From Trichosporon coremiiforme (taxonomy: Eukaryota; Basidiomycota; Tremellomycetes; Trichosporonales; Trichosporonaceae), in the NCBI GenBank assembly GCA_039545355.1, contig BCJJ01000019.1, positions 742,076 through 806,075 of the forward strand: a stretch of 64,000 nt of DNA. Reading direction: 5' to 3'. Below, one piece after another: positions 12,261-21,855 of this stretch. The number at the start of each line of letters is the position of its first letter. Within the stretch, counting starts at the first letter, position 1. A program made the translations under genes and the position numbers. The notes beneath the pieces are model-generated. The model did not search any database. It was not told the DNA's origin and was given only the letters and a program-made list of their open reading frames with translations.

Positions 12261-13789
12261 ATGCTGCTTTCCACTCTCCTTGCGCTTGCGCCGCTGGCGT
12301 TCGCAAAGTTCGAGGGCGGAGTGCCCCAGTCCTTCATCAATACGGCTATCGCCCGCACTATCGAGCTCGGCGGCAGCACGCACGTCGTCACCACGCAGTA
12401 CAACGTCAAGGCGCTCGTCGATAACCCGGAGACCTATGTGCTGGCGCTTGGAAAGGAGGGCGACGAGCCCCCTGCGTGGTACGAGGTGCTCGTCGCCGGA
12501 CAGCCTGTGCAGGACGTCGTGACGGACAATGTTGAGGGGTTAGTGCAACAACAAATCGCTGGAAACGGTGACTGACCATCGCAGAGCTCCCGCCGCCCTT
12601 GTGCCGATTGGGAAGATGAAGAAGGATGGCACAGTGACCATCTCGCTGAACGAGATCGTCGCCAAGTCGTCGCGACCCGTTCCGGCCGAGATCGAGCAGC
12701 GCGCCCCCCAGTACATCATGTGGGAGACGAACTCGACCCTCGTCGACAGCGTGTACACCTCTGACGTCGAGCGCATCAAGATTCGTGCGCCGACCCCGGA
12801 GATTATCGGCCAGGGCAAAGTCCCCAAGACTTACACTCGCGACTCGGACGTTACCAAGTCTGGCGCCACGATCACCCTCGGACCCTTTTACAGCGTACCC
12901 CCGACTCTCGGCAAGGACGCCAAGGGCGAACAGTCGCCGTTCTGGGTCCATTACGAGACCAAGGTGCCTATCGCTGGTATTCGCTCGCTGCGCCGTGCCG
13001 CTGAGGTCAGCCACTGGGGCGCGAACCTCAACATCCAGGACGAGATCGAGCTCTTCAACAACGGACCTCGGTGAGTTGGCTATCTCACGTTGGCCAATAT
13101 AGCCACTAACGTTCAGCCTCAAGGGTCAGTTCTCGCGCCTGAACCACCAGCAGTCCCGCTTCTGGGCGAGCAAGCCCGCACAGGTGCTGTCTGAGCTCGT
13201 CATGCGCCTCCCTCCCCTCGCACGCTCGGTCTATTACTACGACGTCATCGGCAACGTCTCGACATCCCACTTCCGTGAGGGGGTTGCCCGCAAGGGCCGC
13301 ACGACGGAGTCGCAGCTCGAGTTCCGTCCTCGCTACCCTCTCCTCGGTGGCTGGAACTACACCTTTACCGTTGGGTGGGACAGCCCGTTGTCCGAGTCGC
13401 TCAAGGTCGACATGGACGGCAAGTACGTCCTCTCCGTTCCCTTCCTCACTCCTTTGAAGGACGTCGTTGTGGACGACGAGGAGCTCCGCATCATCCTGCC
13501 CGAGGGTGCGACCGATGTCCAGGTCTTCACCCCTTTCCCGGTCGACGAGATCGACCACGCCGTCCACAAGACGTACCTCGACACGACCGGCCGCCCCGTT
13601 GTGACGCTCAAGAAGCATCTCGTCACCGAGAACCACGCGCAGCCGGTGTACGTCACGTACAACTACTCGCGTGCCGCGCTGTTCAAGAAGCCCCTGACGG
13701 TCGCGGCATTCTGCGGCTCGATCCTGCTGCTTTTCATCCTGCTCCGCCGGGTAGACTACAGCATTGAAAAGAAGAAGAAGCAGGAGTAA
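12261..13789 (+). CDS. OST1: Oligosaccharyltransferase subunit OST1 (ribophorin I)
   Basis: Three exons, 12261-12538, 12585-13070 and 13117-13789, giving 478 residues, close to yeast Ost1 (476). Introns of 46 nt each start GTTAGT or GTGAGT and end CAG, restoring DNVEG-APAALVP and NNGPR-LKGQF. The chosen ATG gives a signal peptide (MLLSTLLALAPLAFA); upstream frame lacks another ATG. The lumenal body carries ribophorin I signatures such as APQYIMWETNS, LGPFYSVPP, VHYETKVPIA and YYYDVIGNVSTSHF. Near the C-terminus one membrane span (TVAAFCGSILLLFILL) is followed by a short basic tail, KKKKQE, suited to ER retention. Ost1 is an essential part of the ER complex that transfers the glycan to Asn in nascent proteins. 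The OST3 gene lies 16 kb downstream. Very secure. Confidence 0.96.
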
Positions 13790-14806
13790 GTCGTGCGCTG
13801 TGTGCAGGTTTATTAGTAGTAGAACGCAAAATCTAGGCTGTCACTTCAGCTAGTCACCCATTTTTAGACGCGGCTCGGCCGTGTAGCTATCCATAGAGAG
13901 CATGTATCGCGTGCAGATTGCAGCGACAACAGAGGGATGCGCATTGGTGGAAAAGGTGCCCATGATGATTGGCCAGAAGGAACGTTTGCGCGGGCGATCG
14001 TCACGAGTGCCTTGCAGATGTGAAAGTGCAGAGGAGTAACTCTGTCATGACCGGGCCGACGGTGTGCATACGTGAGCAACCACATATGCATTGTCGGCTA
14101 CCGGATGGGCCGATGAGGCATTGCGCCCAACTCCGTGCATGCACACAAACGAGCCTGCGGGCGACTCCTACTCCGGGTAGTCACGGTAAGGGTTAGAACG
14201 CCATGAGCGAGCCGCCAAGCAGTCGTGTCAGATGTGACGAAGAATGGACTTGGCCAGCTGAACCGTTGCGCGGCATGCATGACGGTGGTCAATACGGTGT
14301 GTTTAATCGCCGTGTGCGCCGCATCGCATGTATGCGAGTTAGGTCAGTTGGCTACCTGGTTAGTCAAGCTTTGCGTGGGACAGCCGTGGACGCCGGTGCA
14401 GTGACGACGGGCCCCGCACTCGAGGGCACTGGAGGGCGGCCCTTTCCCGCTCCAACCCCGTAATCCATGTCGGGCTATGCTGTCATCACCCGTCCATCAA
14501 TGTTCCCCTGTCCGCCCTACCTGCGCCTGACCTTGCTTACCGACGCTCCTTGCTTCCTTTTCTTTCTGATCTGACCACACACATACACACTCTTACTTGC
14601 ACACACTACTCTTTCCTTGTTCCCCGCGGCGACTTTGCGCTTTACGCTTCCACTCAAACCGAAAACTACACACAGCGAATAATCGCCTGCCAGAACAAGC
14701 GCCGGCCACCCCTCCCTCCCTGAATACTCTGTTTATCGGCACCTCCACCCCCGCACCGACGGGCACCGGCTTGCTTGACCACGACCACGACCTTTGACCA
14801 GGGGCG
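13790..14806. other. Intergenic 1.0 kb upstream of the CRAL-TRIO gene
   Basis: No coding frame or tRNA is supportable. From about 14500 the DNA becomes pyrimidine- and CA-rich (ACACACATACACACTC near 14578), typical of a fungal 5' leader leading to the ATG at 14807. Confidence 0.5.
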
Positions 14807-17793
14807 ATGACCCGCCCGCTCGCCTCAGGCTCCTCGTCGCCGTTGACCTCGCATAGCTCGGGCTCTCACACGAGCTCGCTGAGCCGGGGACCGGCCGCCC
14901 GCCTCGCCGCCCGCCGCCAGCAACTCGGCGACCATGTCGGCACAGTGGCGGCGCTGCAGCGTGACCTCTCGGCCGACGTCGACGACCTCCGCTCCGTAGG
15001 GGGTTGGGACCCCGTCACTGCGCACGGGGTCGAGACGTGGCTTGAGGACCGGGGGATGATCTTCCGTGCTCTGCGGGTGAGTCGTGCATCGCATCGCATC
15101 GCATCTCGTAGTTCTCGCTTTTGCGTCAGGACTCCTAATGAGAAGAAATACCGGCTAAACCGGCCCGGGCCAGTCCACATGATTGGAATCACAATCTAAA
15201 TCTACTTGCATCCGCATGGATTGCGCCAGACAGCCCAGCCATGTAGTCCAGCCAGCCTGGGCTTGCCTGGACGTCTGAAGCCGCACGCACGCCGTCGCCG
15301 TCATACATCCTGCCATTCCGAAGGTTCCCTGTGCTGACAACCAGCGCAACCGCTTCGACATCGAGGCCGCCCACAGCAAGCTCCTCGATGCACTCGCGGG
15401 CCGCCTAGACCGAGGGCTGCACGGCAGCATTCCAGCCCCGCCGACGCCACTCTGGACACTCCTGCCATACACCGGCCGAAAAGCCTGCGTCGACCACCTC
15501 GGCCACCCGGTTGTCGTTCTCAGTCTTCGTGACGTCGCACGAGACGATACGGGCTCCCTCGACGAACTCAAGGACTGGACATGGTGGGGTCTCGAGCTTG
15601 TCCGCCGTGCACTCAAGGAATACTGGGTCGACGGACGCAGAGGAACCGGAGCCGAAGGAGCGGTGCTGATCATCGACGCTGCGAATGCGGGATACCGCAA
15701 CTTGGTGAGTTGACCATTGGAATCAGTGGCAACCGAACATCCTCCCGGACCTTAGTGTCCTCCCTATTCGGGGATCTCAAACGTGGGCACGGACGCCCGT
15801 CGCTTGCCGCCATGAGCGGCTGCACAAGCTGCACAAGCTTGCCAAGCTGTCGCGGAACGGCATGCAGCGGCATGCACGGTGTCCACTGCGGCATAGTAGT
15901 GGCCCCAGCGGCCAGCTCGCAAGCAACCTCCCGGCCACAATTTACCGGGAACACAAAAATGTTTCACCGCTCTCTCTTTTCTGCCTTTCTTTTGTCTTTG
16001 TGTTGTGCTGACACTGTGAAAAGGAGGTTGAGCTGCTCCCGACGCTGTTCAACGTCGCCCGCGGCAGCTACCCCGGCGAGTTCGAGAGCGTCTACGTCGT
16101 CAATGCAGGGTGGTCCCACCGGGCCATGTGGAACAACATTCTGAGACGCCTGCTGCCACGAAGCGCCGTTGAGAAGATCATCTTCCTCGAGTCGCGCCAG
16201 GACACCGAGGCCGTGTTTGATCTAGACACACTACCCAAAGGTGAGTTCCGTTGGTACACTTGGTCCGTCCCTTTAGCGCTCCCGCACACAATCTTCGACC
16301 GCGGCTGCCCCAGGGCGCCCCGTCTCCTGGCATCTCCCGTTGCATCGTCAATTACAAGTGCGCAGATCGCGCGGAGATCGGAGGCATCTATCCTTCCTCC
16401 TGTGTGTCACGACGGGCACGCATCATGCATGGCTTGCCCACCGTCTCCACGCAATGGAAACGGGGGCGCACAGCAGGGTGTGCAAGGATCACCAGACAGT
16501 CAACCATGACCGGTCCACTGATGGTTATAACTGACCATCGCAGCTCTTGGAGGTGACGGCCCACCGGTCGACCACGAAACCATGCTCCACCACCTTTCGA
16601 TCTCCCGTTCTCGGCCATCGTCCCGGGTCAACTCGCGTGCGCCGTCACGTAAGGGCTCACGAGCGCCGTCGCGTGAGCCGCCAAAGTCGCGCAACAGTCT
16701 CAGCCGCGCTACATCAGCGACTTCGATGGCTGATGTGTTCTTCACCGCTCCGGCCTCTCCCGCCAACCTGAGCCGGGCCGGCTCGAAGGCCCCGTCGCGG
16801 AAGAGCAGCCACCTGATGCTCTCGCAGCTAAACCACAAGCTCGCTATGACCAAGCACGAGGAAGAACAGGCCACGACTGCGGGTGGCGATCCCTCCCGAG
16901 CGTTTGACTACATGTGCGGCGCCGCCCCGAAATCGCCACTCCCGGACGAGCCTGCGGTTCAGTCGCCGCTGCACCGCATCAAGTCGTTATCAGACTTCCA
17001 CTTGTACCTCTCGCCGTCTCGCTTAGCCCACCGCGACCTGCTGTCCGACTCTGAGGACGAGGGCAAAGACCAGGTCCACATTCGGCCACCGATCCAGCTC
17101 CGCCGCTCGCTCCAGCCTGCCTTCATGGAAGGATCGACGCTTGCGGCGCGTCGCGCCGCCGCCCGCAACGCCCAGCTGTCCACTGCGCAGCAGAACTACA
17201 CGTACTCGCTGTTAGAACACCACGCGCAGGGCCTCGAGCGCTACAACCCCGATGTCTTGACACTACCTGCGCTGCTGCTGCCCGAGGAGGAGCCGCCAGC
17301 GACGACGCCCACGACCCCGACCGAGGAGCCGGAACCCGTTCCTGCCGTTGGCCACTTTGCAGAGGAGAACCCGTGGTTCGGTTATCCCGTCGTGCGGACG
17401 AGCGACGGTCAGGTGCGTCCGCGGTACGGGCGCAACCGCAAGCGTGACCTCATCAAAACGCTGTTGTGGCTGTTCGTCATCCGGCTGCAGTCGTGGCGCG
17501 ATGCGCTCGAGCGCGCGCTCGCGCGCATGCTTGGCCTCAAAAGTCTCGGGTACCCGTACTTTGAGAGGAAGCGCGTCAAGGCCGCCAACCCGACAATGGG
17601 CTTGCTGCGCACGGCGCAGGAGAAGCGAGCGTTGTCTTCGCGTGCCATGGTCCGCGCTACAAGCCGGGACTGGATCTGGATGCTGATCGGCTTCCTGCTG
17701 ATGCGGGGGAGCTGGGCGCCGCTGCTCGCGAACCCGCTCGAGGCAGCCGGGCTGACGGGCCTGAAGGACTGGCTCGGGGTGACGCTGCCGTGA
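14807..17793 (+). CDS. CRAL-TRIO (Sec14-like) lipid-transfer protein with C-terminal hydrophobic segments
   Basis: Four exons, 14807-15076, 15345-15704, 16024-16240 and 16544-17793, 698 residues. All donors are GTGAGT. Residues 50-115 form a CRAL-TRIO N-terminal helical region (WLEDRGMIFRALR joined to RNRFDIEAAHSKLL). The CRAL-TRIO lipid-binding fold follows to about residue 290: VVVLSLRDV, AVLIIDAANAGY, YVVNAGWSHRAMW, and the family ending LPKALGG, which crosses the third splice site and supports it. A Ser/Arg-rich stretch (SRAPSRKGSRAPSRE) and an acidic/Pro linker follow. Two hydrophobic segments near the end (KTLLWLFVIRL and WIWMLIGFLLMRG) suggest membrane attachment. The introns are 268, 319 and 303 nt, long for this window. 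Sec14-type proteins exchange phosphatidylinositol and other lipids between membranes; ligand and location here are unknown. Confidence 0.85.
15086..15105. repeat. (GCATC)4 in intron 1 of the CRAL-TRIO gene
   Basis: Four perfect tandem GCATC units begin 9 bases after the GTGAGT donor at 15077. This is a pentanucleotide microsatellite inside an intron. Confidence 0.85.
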
Positions 17794-18474
17794 GGTCACC
17801 CGACTTGACTCGGCCGCAAGGGGTCGTGATCGGACAAAGGGATGCGCGGTCCCCGCCTCGCACGAATCCTGTGGAGCTCCGCTGCCACATGCCGTCGGGT
17901 AAGCGGATATGCGGCGGTGGGCGGACACGATGTGCGGTGAATGCATCGGGGCCCGCGGACCCGAGGTCCACAGACAATTTTCTTGTTGACAATACCGACT
18001 GTAGAGTAGTTGTAATGTACATATGCATGTAGCCGGACACGGATGGCGATGCAGGGGCCAAGAGCATGAGGGCACGAGGGCACGAGGGCACGAGGTCTGC
18101 ATTCCAATGACGCAAGGGGTGAGCCGGGCGTAGATCATTCGAATTCCTTATCTGGGAGCCCGCGTGCAGCTTAGTGAGCGGTGGGGTGGTACGGTGGTGA
18201 TGGATGGCGGGAGTAAAAGCTTCTCGTGCCGGTCATTGAGCGCCTGAGCATCCAGGATCCCACCTGAACCTAGCCGAGCGACTCGAGACTCGACGTCAAA
18301 CCTGATATACTTGCACGACACTCGCTGCACAGCGCAGCGCATCGACTCCAACTTCGACATCCATCTCTCCTCGCTGCCCGCCTGATTCACCCGACTCGCC
18401 CGACTCGTCTGAGACCAGACTCGGCTGCAGTCTGGCACCCCTGCTGAGCTCCAGGCTCGGCGGCCATCTGCGTC
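17794..18474. other. Intergenic 0.7 kb before the His-rich gene
   Basis: No gene seen. The stretch holds an 8-bp tandem repeat (annotated) and, from about 18380, a leader-like sequence rich in CGACTCG-type words before the ATG at 18475. Confidence 0.5.
18068..18095. repeat. 8-bp tandem repeat (GAGGGCAC), 3.5 copies
   Basis: Three perfect GAGGGCAC units plus GAGG lie in the intergenic region after the CRAL-TRIO gene. Confidence 0.8.
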
Positions 18475-20640
18475 ATGTCGGCATCGTCCGGGACGACGCT
18501 CATCTCGCCTACGGCGAGCAACGGCGTCGCAAACGTGAACGCCGCTGCGTCAACGACATCCTCAGACCGAGACCAGAAGCGGAAACACACCCGAGTGCAC
18601 TCGGCCCACCATGCCCATGGGCACCACGGCGGACACCACGCCCACGGCCACTACGCGCATGGACACCACGCCGTGCACCATGCCCATCACGGGCACCATG
18701 GGCACGCCGGGCATGCGCGGCGAAGTTCGCGGTCTTCTCGCCGTTCATCCGGCGAGAGCGATGGCCGCCGAGCTCTCGCTGCGGGTCTGACGATGCACGC
18801 GCTCGACGGGAAGCAGCGCCGGAAAGAGTCTGCGGGATCCAGCGCTATCATGCAGCGCACGACGAGCGATACAGGATCCGGATCCTCAAGGAAAGCGTCT
18901 GATCCCGCCCCCGTAAGCCGCACACCATCGAATACCTCCGTGCTCTCGTCGGAGGGCAAGCGCCCCGAGGGATCGCGACACGACAGCAACAACTCGGGCC
19001 GCGGACGGCACCGGGACAGTGTCGAAGTCGAGGTGATTGCCGGCGACGTGGCAGAGGGCGAGGAGGACGGCGAGTGGGAGAGCGGGGAAGAGACGCCGGC
19101 GACAGCGCTCAAGGACAATACGTACACAGGCCCGGCGGAGCGGGAACAGAAGGAGGAGCAGGCGGCCAAGGACAAGGAGACGCAGGAGCACGGCGAGGAC
19201 AAGGACAGGAAGGTACTCGCCGAGTCGCCTTCAGATCTGCGCCAGCCGGAGCACTCGCCCCGCAACGAGCCGAAGCAGAGCACGAAGGGATTCCCCGGTA
19301 CACCGACACCGCTCCAGACCCCTTCGGCTCCGAGCGTCGGTACCGCCAGCGGCGCCAACTCGCAGCCTGGCTCTCGTCCCGCGAGCCGACCCGCCAGTCG
19401 TCGCGCATCGCTGACACAGCGCTCCCAGAGCCGCATCTCGCTCACCCGCCCCGCCGACTCGACAACGAGCCTGACGTCCCTCCACCAGGAGGTCGTTCAG
19501 GAGGAGCAGCCGAAGGAGCCCAAGGCCGAGCCCGAGGAGTATCCCTTCCCTAAGATGGAGGAGGAGAAGAAGGACAAGGGCAAGGGCCGGGAGAAGGAGG
19601 CGTCGGGCGAGACGGTCAAGGAGACGAAGCGTGGCGACTCGTCAGCCAGCCACACGAGCGAGGCGAGTCAGACGACTGTGAAGAGCACCACGAAGGACAC
19701 AGCTACGCTGCCTGCGCACGCAGAGAAGGGTGAGACGCCTGATGCAAAGCCGAAACTCAGCACCGACGACGTGCAGACGAGCCCCGAGGAGCTGCCGGAC
19801 GGCGCCGCGCAGATGGCCAAGGGGTCGACGAGCCTGCCTCGCCCGCTGTCCGTGACCTCGCTCCGCAGCATTCAGAGCCTGCGCGCGCCGCCGCACCCGC
19901 TCAACTCACCGACGGGTCGCAGCGGTTTCCTCGACTCCCCGAAGAGCGCCAAGCGCGTCGCGTCTCTGCACTACCCGCCCGCTGCGCCGGCTGTCGTTAA
20001 CTGCGAGACAGTCGAGGGCCAGGGCTGGGACGAGGACGGCGCGCCTGCGCGCCCTCCCCCGCCAACGCGGCCAGAACGTGTCGGCTCCTTCTCCTCTGTG
20101 CGCTCGTTGAAGGGCGTGCTTGGGCAGCCGCGACCTTCCGCGTCGCGCGCGGCCGCGTCCCGTCAGACTGCCGCTCAGGCCGCTGCCGCCGCTTCTCGCC
20201 TCAACACGACCTCTGATCCTGTCGCGTACCACCACAGCCTCGGCTTCAGCCAAGCGACGGCCGAGACGGCGCACCTGCTCTCGCGCTTTCTGCCGCAGAA
20301 GAAGGGACACCGGCCGCGATGGGCGATCTCAGCCCGGGAGGCGATGGCAGTGCACGAGGCGATCGCGAACGGCGAGGAGCCCGAGATCCGCGTCGGCCTA
20401 ACCGATGGGCAGTACCGGGACGCGCACGAGAGTCTGGTGAACACGCTCCGCGAGCTGGGCAAGACGCGCAAGGGCCCGCGACGGGGTAACACAGTCTCCA
20501 AGAGCTACTCGTACCAGGCCCTGCTTGGCGGTGTCGGCGCTGAGGAGCTCCAGATCAACAGCAACGTGCCCCGCCGACGTGCCAGTGGACAGACGCCGTT
20601 CGAGATGAGCGTGAACCGATGTCTCGCGCAGCGGCCATAG
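18475..20640 (+). CDS. Unidentified 721-residue low-complexity protein with His-rich N-terminus
   Basis: A single uninterrupted frame of 721 residues opens with ATG at 18475 and ends TAG at 20638-20640. Residues 42-82 are a tract of about half His with Ala and Gly (units such as HAHGHHGGHHAHGH). A Ser/Arg cluster follows, then an acidic patch near 195 (EGEEDGEWESGEE), long Glu/Lys/Ser-rich sequence, and a more ordered Ala- and Arg-rich last third with SQATAETAHLLSRFLPQKK, HRPRWAISAREAMAVHEAI and SYSYQALLGG. There is no signal peptide or membrane span. The last 160 residues are the likeliest conserved part; I do not recognise the family. Codon use and the absence of introns over 2.1 kb support a real gene. 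The His tract might bind metal or be a repeat expansion. Confidence 0.75.
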   Translation: MSASSGTTLISPTASNGVANVNAAASTTSSDRDQKRKHTRVHSAHHAHGHHGGHHAHGHYAHGHHAVHHAHHGHHGHAGHARRSSRSSRRSSGESDGRRALAAGLTMHALDGKQRRKESAGSSAIMQRTTSDTGSGSSRKASDPAPVSRTPSNTSVLSSEGKRPEGSRHDSNNSGRGRHRDSVEVEVIAGDVAEGEEDGEWESGEETPATALKDNTYTGPAEREQKEEQAAKDKETQEHGEDKDRKVLAESPSDLRQPEHSPRNEPKQSTKGFPGTPTPLQTPSAPSVGTASGANSQPGSRPASRPASRRASLTQRSQSRISLTRPADSTTSLTSLHQEVVQEEQPKEPKAEPEEYPFPKMEEEKKDKGKGREKEASGETVKETKRGDSSASHTSEASQTTVKSTTKDTATLPAHAEKGETPDAKPKLSTDDVQTSPEELPDGAAQMAKGSTSLPRPLSVTSLRSIQSLRAPPHPLNSPTGRSGFLDSPKSAKRVASLHYPPAAPAVVNCETVEGQGWDEDGAPARPPPPTRPERVGSFSSVRSLKGVLGQPRPSASRAAASRQTAAQAAAAASRLNTTSDPVAYHHSLGFSQATAETAHLLSRFLPQKKGHRPRWAISAREAMAVHEAIANGEEPEIRVGLTDGQYRDAHESLVNTLRELGKTRKGPRRGNTVSKSYSYQALLGGVGAEELQINSNVPRRRASGQTPFEMSVNRCLAQRP

Positions 20641-21154
20641 CCGGTTGCGCCTCTGTGAGCCCCCAGGCCAGCGGCAGAAGCAGCACGGATAGAGCAGCAC
20701 TTAATTTAGCACCCTTCTCATTTAGTTTTTAGTTTTGGACTCGTCGCTGTAAGCAGACGACGTTGTATTCTACAGTTTTCCTAACCCTATGAAAGTGGTA
20801 CAGATGCCGCTAATCGTTGCACTGGCTCTCCTGTCTCGTAATTCGCAATCCTTACTGAAGCTGGTGACTGCTGACCACGAATCCCAGCTCCTCATGTGCA
20901 GCTGCTGGGCGAGGTACGCAGGTTTGCTTCTGTGAAAGCAGAGCTCGTTGAAGCAGCATTCTCGTTGTCTCTTGTGCGCCTCTCTTTTCTCTATCGCCGC
21001 AATTCTGGCCGCCAGCACCCCCTCCAAATCCTTCACGAACTCCCATACATTTCTACCTTCATACTCGGGCCCATAGCCACCCCTTTCGAAGCCGAAACGC
21101 TCGAACTCGCTGCGCGCCGGCCCTCACCCAGCGGCGGTTGTTGCGAACGTGTTC
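20641..21154. other. Intergenic between the His-rich gene and tRNA-Ala
   Basis: 514 bases with no supportable gene. AT-richer DNA just after the stop (20701-20780, with TTTAGTTTTTAGTTTT) is probably the 3' untranslated and polyadenylation area of the preceding gene. Confidence 0.45.
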
Positions 21155-21248
21155 GGGGATGTAGCTCAGTTGGTAGAGCGCGTCATTAGCATTCATCTGC
21201 TAACTTCGTGATTTGACGAGGTCTTTGGTTCGATTCCTAACTTCTCCA
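21155..21248 (+). tRNA. tRNA-Ala (AGC) with 21-nt intron
   Basis: GGGGATG starts the acceptor stem, then the A box TAGCTCAGTTGGTAGAGCG, with D stem GCTC/GAGC. The anticodon stem CGTCA (21181-21185) pairs with TGACG (21214-21218). The loop TTAGCA carries anticodon AGC and is followed after position 37 by a 21-nt intron. That intron contains TGCTAA, the exact complement of the loop TTAGCA, as expected for anticodon-intron pairing in pre-tRNA. The B box is GGTTCGATTCC. Two U-U mismatches are visible, in the acceptor stem (6-67) and T stem (51-63), so the gene may be slightly degenerate. A T5 terminator follows. Confidence 0.88.
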
Positions 21249-21251
21249 CAC

Positions 21252-21256
21252 TTTTT
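21252..21256 (+). terminator. RNA polymerase III terminator (T5) of tRNA-Ala
   Basis: TTTTT four bases after the tRNA-Ala discriminator base, the usual Pol III stop signal. Confidence 0.8.
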
Positions 21257-21730
21257 GGCTTCTCCTATGCATGCTGGAGGTGTTTTGAGGGTCCCCGAAG
21301 GTGCGAAAAGGTCGAGGAACAGTTGGACGATTGGTGGAGAGGTGGTGAGGTGGAGGTCGGGTGGAGGTGCCACTTGCGCCCTGACCTGATTTCATGTGGC
21401 ACTCTCTCGGCGCGGGCAGAAGCTTCTGTACAGTTCACGGATGGCGGTAGCGTCAGTGGGGAGGCATCAGACCAGTGAGATGAAGGGGAGCTCGCAGACA
21501 GAGAATCAATGCGATCGAAGACGCAGGGTCCTGCGGCGCCAGGTTGTTCGTCCCTGCCAACCCCGCATTTCCGATCTCCGTCCCTCATCTTCCTCGCACC
21601 ACGACTCCTCCACACCTGTATCTTCCTCTCGCACCTCCTCGCACCCTCCCAACCTCCTGCAACGTCAATTCTGTCAGGTAACGACCTATCCCCGCCCGCG
21701 CCCGGCGCAACTCTCGTCCAGAAACAGGAC

Positions 21731-21850
21731 GTTCTCGTGGTGTAGTGGTTATCATACTCTCTTAGGGTGATCTAACATCTTGAGCTTTGCCGCCTCCTCT
21801 CTTCGGAGAGGGATTGGGAGTGGCCCCGGGTTCAAATCCCGGCGAGGACC
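21731..21850 (+). tRNA. tRNA-Pro (AGG) with 47-nt intron
   Basis: Acceptor stem GTTCTCG (21731-21737) pairs with CGAGGAC (21843-21849) with one G-U. The T arm is CCGGG-TTCAAAT-CCCGG. Anticodon stem CTCTC (21757-21761) pairs with GGGAG (21816-21820) with one G-U. The loop is TTAGGG plus T, giving anticodon AGG, which reads proline codon CCU; the TTAGGG loop is typical of tRNA-Pro. The intron at 21768-21814 is long for a tRNA and contains a CTCTCTTCGGAGAG hairpin. T5 follows directly. Confidence 0.88.
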
Positions 21851-21855
21851 TTTTT
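21851..21855 (+). terminator. RNA polymerase III terminator (T5) of tRNA-Pro
   Basis: TTTTT immediately after the discriminator base of tRNA-Pro. Confidence 0.8.

Noticed and set aside
16540..16560. Apparent frame change at the start of exon 4 of the CRAL-TRIO gene
   Set aside because: Careful recount of the bases shows the CAG acceptor at 16541-16543 joins LPK to ALGGDGPP in frame; no frameshift exists.
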